Source: Flavobacteriaceae bacterium UBA7433 (GTDB lineage Bacteria > Bacteroidota > Bacteroidia > Flavobacteriales > Flavobacteriaceae). Taken from it: a DNA stretch of 7,213 bases. The DNA lies in NCBI GenBank assembly GCA_002477565.1, contig DLQL01000057.1, forward strand, positions 1-7,213, given 5' to 3'. Made by a program: the position numbers and the translations under genes. Under the pieces are notes generated by a model. It was not told the DNA's origin. It saw nothing but the letters and a program-made list of their open reading frames with translations, and ran no database searches. Every line of letters starts with the position of its first letter. Position 1 is the first letter of the stretch. Positions 1 through 4,915 of this stretch are shown in pieces.

Positions 1-348
1 AATTTCTTTGATACGCTGAAACACCAGGAGTGCCGCTTTCACCTGTTCAGCTTCCACGACATTGATGGGCTCGTATTTGATTGAAAATTTTGGATTGGAA
101 TAACGGTAAAAAACCTTTTTACCGTCTCTAAAACGTTCTAGGGGAATGTTCCATCCCTGAACACTTTCCATAAACTTGATGTCTTCAAAGAGTTGTCGCT
201 TGCGGATCCCATCAGAATTGGAATCGTAAGCAAGAAGAGCAGCATTACAGTGATTCAACAAATCAGCAATGTAAAACTTGCGGACGGTATTGGAAAAGCA
301 ATTGTCCAAAGTTTGATAACGAATAAGTGCATTTTTAGTATTTGGCAT
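1..348 (-). CDS. WYL-family transcriptional regulator, N-terminal part only (cut by window edge)
   Basis: Read on the minus strand from the ATG at 348-346, an open frame runs without a stop to base 1 and gives 116 residues. The start MPNTKNALIR and the blocks RQLFEDIKFMES, GWNIPLER and FYRYSNPKFSI match the complete regulator at 1426-2478 without gaps, 71 of 116 residues identical by hand count. This part corresponds to the N-terminal DNA-binding region and linker; the ligand-sensing WYL domain and the C-terminal domain would lie beyond the left edge. Proteins of this family are DNA-binding regulators thought to respond to a nucleotide or nucleic-acid ligand; the ligand here is unknown. It is divergent from the small membrane-protein gene at 441, with 92 bp between the start codons and an operator-like inverted repeat in the gap. 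The antisense frame at 193-429 is a shadow. Family assignment rests on the paralog, because the WYL domain itself is not visible here. Confidence 0.88.
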   Translation of the reverse strand, partial: MPNTKNALIRYQTLDNCFSNTVRKFYIADLLNHCNAALLAYDSNSDGIRKRQLFEDIKFMESVQGWNIPLERFRDGKKVFYRYSNPKFSIKYEPINVVEAEQVKAALLVFQRIKEI

Positions 349-381
349 TCTTTATCGATATTTTTAGTAAAATTACTTTTT

Positions 382-419
382 ATTATGCACATAGACTGCA
401 TAGATGTGTTTTATTATTG
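382..419 (+). promoter_or_regulatory. Operator-like inverted repeat plus -7-like box, copy 1
   Basis: Bases 384-402 form the inverted repeat TATGCACATAGACTGCATA (6-bp perfect arms, 7-bp spacer). Nine bases later comes TATTATTG (412-419), one mismatch from the Bacteroidetes -7 consensus TAnnTTTG. The whole 38-bp block matches 31 of 38 positions of the block at 2515-2552 read on the other strand. The repeat sits where the -33 element would be, and no TTG is present at the right spacing, so a bound regulator could either block or replace -33 contact. The box points to the small gene starting at 441, which would give a leader of about 15 nt. The repeat is also 36-54 bp upstream of the divergent WYL regulator, so it could control both. 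That a WYL protein binds it is inferred. Confidence 0.6.
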
Positions 420-440
420 CAAAAATTAATTAAAATTCAA

Positions 441-650
441 ATGTTCCATTACTTATTACTCTCGATTGCAACTGGATTGATAGGTAGCTATACATCCAAA
501 GAAAAAGGAAGAAGTGTCACCATAGGATTTCTGCTCGGCTTCTTTTTCAACCTTATAGGATTGCTTGTAGTAGCAATCATGCATTCAAAAATTGATCACA
601 ATAATTATCTCTCCCCAAAAAAAAATGCTGCTAAAAAAAGACACAGTTAG
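441..650 (+). CDS. Small two-helix membrane protein, function unknown
   Basis: A 69-residue protein starting MFHYLLLSIATGLIG. Residues 3-17 form a short hydrophobic segment, residues 18-24 a charged loop (SKEKGRS), and residues 26-47 a strong membrane helix with the pattern GFLLGFFFNLIGLLVVAIM. The last 20 residues are hydrophilic and lysine-rich and probably lie in the cytoplasm. The layout resembles the many short bacterial membrane proteins with a KGRS-loop followed by a glycine-rich helix; no function is known to me for these. The ATG at 441 is preferred over the in-frame ATG at 342, because the longer version would overlap the start of the divergent regulator and run through the promoter-like box at 412-419, and its extra residues are not membrane-like in pattern. 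Nothing after it looks co-transcribed. Being next to a regulator and under its apparent operator suggests a regulated target, which is inference. Confidence 0.6.
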   Translation: MFHYLLLSIATGLIGSYTSKEKGRSVTIGFLLGFFFNLIGLLVVAIMHSKIDHNNYLSPKKNAAKKRHS

Positions 651-712
651 ATGTGCTCTTGTCCAAAAGTCTTCAACAGAAGAAATGCAAAAAGCGATCT
701 TTTAATTGAAAA

Positions 713-1272
713 ATGAGATGGAATTTTCGAGTATTTCGTAAACAAACCTTAAGAGAAACAGCGAACCGCTTATATCAGCAAGTGCTTTTCCCTAATTGAA
801 GGATTCAAAACTACCCACCTAGTGCCCTAACACAAAACCTTAGTATAATAAATTCATCGGAGCAGTCTTGCACGGAAAGACACATGGAAGAAAACTTTTC
901 TAGAGAATCTAAAGGATGGCCGGTCCTATCATTCACTGACAAAAATGTGACTACTCCAAATCAGCATTGGAAAACCCTAAACAGTTAAAACTATTATCCC
1001 CTTTCCCCCAAATGTCAAAGTGATTTAAAATTTGAATCAAACTATGCGGGATAGTTTCTTAGGGAAATGTGTTTCTCTATGATCGGTAAACCGCATGTAA
1101 TAGCAACAACTATGGCGAAGTTCTTACCGATATGTTTTTATGGAAAAATCTAACTGTTCTAAAAGATACTAGCGGATTTGAAATAGAAACTCTTGATAAT
1201 ATTTTAGAAACTAGCCCAAACCCATTAAGACAAAGCATAAAACAAAGTAAAATTCTGACACCAGTTTATTGA
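713..1272 (+). pseudogene. Degenerate coding remnant, possibly a transposase
   Basis: No intact gene lies between 651 and 1425, but fragments that look coding follow one another on the plus strand in shifting frames. They are: 713-799 (MRWNFRVFRKQTLRETANRL, helix-turn-helix-like); about 853-942 (WKKTFLENLKDGRSYHSLT); then a frame change to CDYSKSALENPKQLKLLSPFP; then PNVKVI, a stop, and NLNQTMRDSFLGKCVSL; then from 1090 NSNNYGEVLTDMFLWKNLTVL and GFEIETLDN, ending at the TGA at 1270-1272. The order of a helix-turn-helix, a strand like the first catalytic-Asp region, and a GFxIxTxDN segment recalls DDE transposases of the IS256-like kind common in Bacteroidetes. The expected Asp residues are not convincingly kept, and no terminal inverted repeats or target duplication were seen. 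Short open frames inside it (34 aa at 884-988, 46 aa at 1132-1272) are treated as fragments. That it is dead coding DNA is more certain than its family. Confidence 0.38.
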
Positions 1273-1334
1273 CTTAAAAAAGCGATTTTAGGATGTTTTT
1301 TAGAAATAAAGCACAATTTCGGTGATTTTCAAAT

Positions 1335-1355
1335 GCTTGGCGCAAAGCGCCTAAG
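1335..1355. other. GC-rich hairpin without T-tract
   Basis: GGCGC-AAA-GCGCC (1339-1351) is extended by CTT/AAG with one bulged base, giving about eight pairs in an otherwise AT-rich stretch 70-90 bp downstream of the regulator that ends at 1426. No T-run follows it on either strand, so it is not a typical intrinsic terminator. It could be a weak terminator, an RNA processing structure, or a leftover end of the decayed element to its left. Confidence 0.3.
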
Positions 1356-1425
1356 AGGCTTCAATTCCCCCAAACTAAAAAACTCTTTTCATTGAAATAA
1401 CCATCCGCAGCCTTTGTCAATAAAT

Positions 1426-2478
1426 TCAAGACTTTTTTTCTGAATCCCTCAAAACTGCAGCAACATGGATTTCGTCGTATTTTTGAATCATCTTAAAAAC
1501 ACGATCTTGCAATTTATCACGCAAGGATTTTGGCTCTAGTACTTCGAGCTCTTCTCCAAAAGAGAGGATATTTTTCTCCAGCTCATAATTTGGAAAGACC
1601 TCAATAGAAAACAACAAACCTTCTTCACTCAGCGATAATCGTTTTTGGGAAGCGTGAATGAGTTTGGTTTGAATGTAGGGCGCCAAACTAGGATTGGCAT
1701 GCAAGATGATTTTTGTGAGCTCAGCCTCCACAGGTACAGTAACTCCAATTATATCATCAAAATACAATTCAAAATTTATCTTCGTGTTCAAAAAAGGAAG
1801 ATCCACTTCTTCAAACGAGACAATGCGGTCTAGAGCGAAATTGGTAAAGGTCTCAAAATCGGGGTTTTTTCCTAGTAAAAACCAACGGTTGTTATACTGT
1901 TTGAGGTAGTAGGGATGCAAGATGCATGTCTGAGCCTTTGATTGCTTAAAAGTTTGGTAGGAAACTTTTAAAACCTGCTTTTTTAAGATGGCCTGAAACA
2001 AATCGCCTAAAACGTCGATGCTTTTCAAATGATCGTTGTTTTCAAAATCGATGCATTTAGGACTGTCAAATTGCTCAAAAAAAGTCTCATCCAATTTTAA
2101 ATACAACTCTTGAACCCAATGAAACTTAGGAACCCCTTTAATACGCTGTAAAACCTTAATAGCTGCTTTGATTTTATCGAGCTCAGAGACTCTCATAGGA
2201 AAATTATTGATCGAGAATTTTGGATCTGAATAGCGGTAAAAAATTCTTTTCCCACTTTTACAGCGCTCTAAGGGAATGTTCCAACCGAGAGAACTCTCCA
2301 TAAATTTGATGTCCTCAAAGAGTTGCCGCTTCTGAATCCCGATTGCACTCGGTTTCTGTGCGACAATGGCTTTGTTGCATTCCTCCAACAAGTCTTCAAT
2401 AAAATAGTTCCTTCCAGGATTGGAAAAACAAGTATTTAAAGTTTGGTAACGAATGAGGGCATTTTTGTTCGTCGGCAC
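1426..2478 (-). CDS. WYL-domain transcriptional regulator (YafY-like), complete
   Basis: A 350-residue protein of the usual length for HTH-WYL-WCX regulators. Residues 1-85 are the N-terminal DNA-binding part, with the block RQLFEDIKFMES at 51-62 and YRYSDPKFSI at 81-90 closing it. A linker follows to about 155. The WYL domain covers about 158-225, with the core HPYYLKQYNNRWFLLG at 188-203 and LDRI at 216-219. The C-terminal WCX-type domain runs from about 245 to 335, with the typical LSFGEELEVLEPKSLRDKL near its end. The start is GTG at 2478-2476: it aligns with the ATG of the paralog at 348, and an in-frame TAA lies only 12 nt upstream, which excludes a longer protein. It stands alone; both neighbours are degenerate DNA. 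The operator-like repeat 54-72 bp upstream suggests autoregulation. Relatives such as BrxR and CapW control phage-defence loci, but no defence gene is present in this window. Confidence 0.9.
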   Translation of the reverse strand: MPTNKNALIRYQTLNTCFSNPGRNYFIEDLLEECNKAIVAQKPSAIGIQKRQLFEDIKFMESSLGWNIPLERCKSGKRIFYRYSDPKFSINNFPMRVSELDKIKAAIKVLQRIKGVPKFHWVQELYLKLDETFFEQFDSPKCIDFENNDHLKSIDVLGDLFQAILKKQVLKVSYQTFKQSKAQTCILHPYYLKQYNNRWFLLGKNPDFETFTNFALDRIVSFEEVDLPFLNTKINFELYFDDIIGVTVPVEAELTKIILHANPSLAPYIQTKLIHASQKRLSLSEEGLLFSIEVFPNYELEKNILSFGEELEVLEPKSLRDKLQDRVFKMIQKYDEIHVAAVLRDSEKKS

Positions 2479-2514
2479 GTTAGATGGGGATTACGAATAT
2501 TAATTTATCAGTAA

Positions 2515-2552
2515 CAATGATAAACCCAACCTATGCAATCTATCTGCATAAT
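2515..2552 (-). promoter_or_regulatory. Operator-like inverted repeat plus -7-like box, copy 2
   Basis: On the minus strand the inverted repeat TATGCAGATAGATTGCATA (2550-2532) is followed, after nine bases, by TATCATTG (2522-2515), one mismatch from TAnnTTTG. Spacing and sequence match copy 1 at 382-419 (31 of 38 bases). Transcription from this box would start near 2507 and reach the GTG at 2478 with a leader of about 30 nt, so this is the likely promoter of the WYL regulator. As in copy 1, the repeat covers the -33 position and no TTG is found at the proper spacing. Two nearly equal copies before two members of one regulator family make an operator likely; the binding protein is inferred. 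Confidence 0.6.
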
Positions 2553-2574
2553 AAAAAAAAAGTCTTTTTTTTTT
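2553..2574. repeat. A9-GTC-T10 tract next to the operator
   Basis: Nine A, then GTC, then ten T, directly upstream of copy 2 of the operator as seen from the regulator. The copy 1 counterpart has only five T. Such tracts bend DNA and can act like an UP element; homopolymers of this length can also vary by slippage. It is almost symmetrical, but the loop would be one base, so a terminator hairpin is unlikely. Confidence 0.45.
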
Positions 2575-2647
2575 AAACAAAATCACAAGTATCTGATTTA
2601 CTGAACTATAACAATCTAACTAATGAGGAGTATTTACAAAATGTTAG

Positions 2648-3064
2648 TTTTTATTGATCCTATTAATCAATGATGGAGAAAAATCCCTGTGGGCAACATT
2701 GACAGAATGGTCAATATTTGGCTCAAAAAGCGAAGCACAAGCAAACAACTGAGCTTATCGAATTGACCAAAAGAAAGATGTTTCCATTTATTACCCCATT
2801 GGCAAGCACCCCAGATTGGAAAGTTTTGAAATCAAACTAGACAAGTTATTCAACAGAAAAACATTTACCAAAGATGCCTTGGTAACCTATCCTAAAATGA
2901 CAGAAAAAGAATTGGCCGAAAATGCAAGAGTACGTTTTTACAGAGATTCATAAAAAACACCGAATACAAGTTTCAAGATCATTGAAATACGAAAAGGAGA
3001 TTGTTGAAAAATTAACATACAAAATCTACAAGCAATCCCTTTAAAAGGGCATGCACTAAAATAA
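2648..3064 (+). pseudogene. Degenerate gene with three internal stop codons, unknown family
   Basis: One plus-strand frame stays coding-like for 139 codons. It is open from after the TAG at 2645-2647 and broken by TGA at 2750, TAA at 2951 and a TGA near 3002, then ends at TAA 3062-3064. The longest open piece (2753-2950) contains AYRIDQKKDVSIYYPIGKHP, then FEIKLDKLFN and ELAENARVRFYRDS; after the second stop comes NTSFKIIEIRKGD and then INIQNLQAIPLKG. The first piece has a hydrophobic start followed by NDGEKSLWATLTEWSIFGSK. The even amphipathic composition and frame continuity across the stops indicate a gene killed mainly by point mutations. A possible original start is the ATG at 2641 after the GAGG of TGAGGAG, in a different frame, which would need one indel. 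I do not recognise the family. It is divergent from the complete WYL regulator and may have been its partner gene, which is inference. Confidence 0.5.
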
Positions 3065-3065
3065 A

Positions 3066-3096
3066 ACAAAAAAAGCACCTCTATTGAGGTGCTTTT
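3066..3096 (-). terminator. Intrinsic terminator of the tRNA-Asp gene
   Basis: AAAAGCACCTC (3071-3081), loop TATT and GAGGTGCTTTT (3086-3096) form a perfect 11-bp stem. On the minus strand the stem is followed by a T-rich run (complement of 3066-3074). It starts three bases beyond the 3' end of the tRNA, so it ends that transcript. Confidence 0.85.
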
Positions 3097-3098
3097 CG

Positions 3099-3172
3099 CG
3101 GTCTGGACGGGACTCGAACCCGCGACCCCCTGCGTGACAGGCAGGTATTCTAACCAGCTGAACTACCAGACC
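3099..3172 (-). tRNA. tRNA-Asp, anticodon GTC
   Basis: Read on the minus strand, 74 nt form a complete cloverleaf. The acceptor stem is GGTCTGG with CCAGACC and discriminator G. The D-arm carries TTCAGCTGGTTAGAA. The anticodon stem-loop is CCTGC-CTGTCAC-GCAGG with anticodon GTC, and the T-arm is GCGGG-TTCGAGT-CCCGT. Anticodon GTC reads Asp codons GAC and GAT. The 3' CCA is not encoded and must be added by the CCA-adding enzyme. The gene has its own promoter (3190-3219) and terminator (3066-3096), so it is a single-gene unit. Its 3' end faces the decayed accessory stretch to the left. Confidence 0.97.
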
Positions 3173-3189
3173 GTGGCATTTAGCGAAGG

Positions 3190-3219
3190 CAAATATAGTG
3201 CTTTTTAAAAATATGACAA
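3190..3219 (-). promoter_or_regulatory. Bacteroidetes-type promoter of tRNA-Asp
   Basis: On the minus strand TTG (3219-3217) is followed after exactly 19 nt by TATATTTG (3197-3190), a perfect match to the TTG-N19-TAnnTTTG form used by the primary sigma factor of Bacteroidetes. Transcription should start about 10 nt before the tRNA 5' end at 3172. Confidence 0.85.
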
Positions 3220-3403
3220 GTATTTTGTTTTTTATTTTTAGCAGTACAAAAGAGTTTTTCCTTCAGCCAAATGGGCCAACTGTAAAATAAAAAATTGACC
3301 ATACAGCGCTCATTTCCCTGTGAACAAAGCCTTCAAAAGAAACCTCCAAAACAGCTTGCACAAAGAAACATCAAATGCGTAGCAGAAAACACCTGTAGTT
3401 TTG

Positions 3404-3411
3404 TAAATTTG
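3404..3411 (+). promoter_or_regulatory. -7 box TAAATTTG just before a start codon
   Basis: TAAATTTG matches TAnnTTTG perfectly and ends five bases before the ATG at 3417, so transcription would begin at or within a few bases of the start codon, giving a leaderless or near-leaderless mRNA. No TTG is seen about 19 nt upstream, so the -33 contact is weak or absent. The rest of 3173-3403 holds only the tRNA promoter and no recognisable gene. Confidence 0.5.
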
Positions 3412-3416
3412 CTGTG

Positions 3417-4181
3417 ATGCCTATAAAAATAACATTTGCCATCCTGTTTTTTTCACTGTTTTGCCGCGGGCAAATCACCTGTCAATTAATGGAAACTACA
3501 GCCGTCCAAACGGATTACTATGTAGGAGTCGATTTTCTTAAAAACCACTACCACAGAACCGCCTCGGTTTTGCACAAAGAAAGCGGGCAAAAAACCTTCA
3601 CATACACAAACCTTCGCTTCGGAGAGATCCATTCTGTTGACATCAGTAATCCTCTGAAAATTGTCGTTTTTTACAGAAACTTCAACACGGTGGTCTTGTT
3701 AGACAACCGACTCAATGAATTGGAGACAATTTCATTTGAAGTAACTGTTTCCTTTGTTAGGAAAAGCAGTGGACATCACTTGTGGCGCTACAATGCCGAT
3801 GCCCAGCAGCTGGAAAACTACGACACCAAAACCCATCGCATCAGCAGCAGCAGTCCCCCACTACCACATACACGTGTCAGGGATATGAAAAGTGATCTCA
3901 ACTTTGTTTTTTTACTAAGCGATCAAGGAATCTATACCTACGACTACCTCGGCAACCTCATCGATGTACACCACGACCCTTCGGCAACTCAATTGGAAAT
4001 TGAAGGCACATACCGCTATGTATTTTCCAAGGGAGAATTGTTCCGAATCTCAAATACACGACGGGAAGAAATCGAGCTTCCGAAAGAAATTTCCATCAAA
4101 AGTTTTTTTGTTTTTAAAAAGGACCTGTATGTTTTTGACGGAATTCAACGCCATCATTTTTTAATTGATAAAAATGACTAA
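3417..4181 (+). CDS. Secreted protein of unknown function, upstream of the deoxynucleoside kinase
   Basis: A 254-residue protein. The N-terminus MPIKITFAILFFSLFCRG has a lysine, a hydrophobic core and a likely signal-peptidase cut shortly after the cysteine (before QITC), typical of Bacteroidetes exported proteins; the Cys is not in a good lipobox. The mature part has repeated short beta-strand stretches such as VVFYRNFNTVVLLDNRLNE, FVFLLSDQGIYTYDYLGNL and FFVFKKDLYVFDG, in which an aromatic strand is followed by a D/N-G turn. This suggests a small beta-propeller or beta-sandwich, without an obvious catalytic motif. ATG 3417 is chosen over the GTG at 3414 because it fits the TAAATTTG box. The kinase gene starts 32 bp after its stop codon, so the two are probably one transcript. 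I know no experimentally established role; a periplasmic or outer-membrane-facing position is inferred from the signal peptide. Confidence 0.78.
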   Translation: MPIKITFAILFFSLFCRGQITCQLMETTAVQTDYYVGVDFLKNHYHRTASVLHKESGQKTFTYTNLRFGEIHSVDISNPLKIVVFYRNFNTVVLLDNRLNELETISFEVTVSFVRKSSGHHLWRYNADAQQLENYDTKTHRISSSSPPLPHTRVRDMKSDLNFVFLLSDQGIYTYDYLGNLIDVHHDPSATQLEIEGTYRYVFSKGELFRISNTRREEIELPKEISIKSFFVFKKDLYVFDGIQRHHFLIDKND

Positions 4182-4213
4182 ATTAGCATCCTAATCTTAA
4201 AAAAGATCCATCC

Positions 4214-4828
4214 ATGCACGTAGCAATCGCAGGCAATATAGGCGCCGGAAAAACCACACTCACCGAGCTTTTGGCAAACCATTACCGATGGAACTCCCAT
4301 TTTGAAACCGTGGACGACAATCCCTATTTGGATGATTTTTACGGCGAGATGGAGCGCTGGTCTTTCAATCTGCAGGTCTATTTTTTAAACAATCGATTTG
4401 GACAAATTCTTGAAATTCAAAAAAGCGGTCAAAACATCATACAAGACCGAACGATTTACGAAGACGCCAAAATATTTGCACCCAACCTTCACGCCATGGG
4501 CCTGTTGACCAATCGAGATTTCAACAACTACAACAACTTGTTCGATTTGATGGAAAACCTGGTCACGCCTCCCGATTTGTTGATTTACCTACGAGCAGAC
4601 ATCAAAACACTGGTGGGGCAAATTCACAAACGCGGAAGGGCTTATGAAAACACCATCAGCATCGACTACCTCAGTCGTTTGAACGAACGCTACGAAGCGT
4701 GGGTCTCTCAATACGACAAAGGAAAATTACTCATCATCGATGTCGACGACATCGACTTTGTGGAAAACCCAGAAGATTTGGGAAAAGTCATTGGCCGCGT
4801 AGATGCCCACATCCACGGCTTGTTTTAA
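4214..4828 (+). CDS. Deoxynucleoside kinase (deoxyadenosine/deoxyguanosine kinase family)
   Basis: A 204-residue cytoplasmic kinase, normal length for the dNK family. It transfers the gamma-phosphate of ATP (or another NTP) to the 5'-hydroxyl of a deoxynucleoside in the salvage pathway for dNTPs. The P-loop is GNIGAGKTT at residues 7-15. FNLQVYFLNNR at 51-61 carries the substrate-contacting Gln54. DRTIYED at 78-84 is the DRS-type motif with the base- and sugar-binding Arg79 and acidic partners. PPDLLIYLRA at 119-128 is the core strand, and KRGRAYE at 139-145 is the arginine-rich LID. All family key residues seem present, so the enzyme should be active. The motif set fits bacterial dAK/dGK enzymes better than thymidine kinase, but the preferred base cannot be fixed from sequence. 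It follows the secreted-protein gene by 32 bp and ends 36 bp before a shared terminator. Confidence 0.93.
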   Translation: MHVAIAGNIGAGKTTLTELLANHYRWNSHFETVDDNPYLDDFYGEMERWSFNLQVYFLNNRFGQILEIQKSGQNIIQDRTIYEDAKIFAPNLHAMGLLTNRDFNNYNNLFDLMENLVTPPDLLIYLRADIKTLVGQIHKRGRAYENTISIDYLSRLNERYEAWVSQYDKGKLLIIDVDDIDFVENPEDLGKVIGRVDAHIHGLF

Positions 4829-4863
4829 AAAACCTTCAAGCAGTCTTTCTCAAAACAAAAAAC

Positions 4864-4902
4864 AAAAAAAAAGGTTCTCATCAGATGAGAACCTTTTTTT
4901 TT
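4864..4902. terminator. Bidirectional terminator between kinase and pyrophosphatase genes
   Basis: GGTTCTCAT (4873-4881), loop CAG and ATGAGAACC (4885-4893) form a perfect 9-bp stem. Nine A lie on the left and nine T on the right, extending it to 18 bp and giving each strand its own T-tract. It lies in the 87 bp between two convergent genes and can end both transcripts. Confidence 0.92.
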
Positions 4903-4915
4903 ACATTGAAAATTG

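Noticed and set aside
193..429. Plus-strand open frame of 78 codons
   Set aside because: It is antisense to the conserved N-terminal part of the WYL regulator at 1-348, and its protein shows no domain-like pattern.
342..440. Longer N-terminus for the small membrane protein (start at 342)
   Set aside because: The extra 33 residues would be translated across the operator and promoter box and overlap the divergent regulator's start; the ATG at 441 fits better.
884..1272. Two short open frames (884-988 and 1132-1272) as real small genes
   Set aside because: They lie within a chain of coding-like fragments in shifting frames and lack convincing start signals, so they were merged into the degenerate remnant.
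1645..1909. Plus-strand frames inside the complete WYL gene
   Set aside because: Antisense shadows of a conserved coding region.
3071..3096. Short inverted repeat as a possible CRISPR-type repeat
   Set aside because: It occurs once, directly after the tRNA 3' end, with a T-run on the minus strand; it is the tRNA terminator. No array-like spaced repeats were seen in the window.
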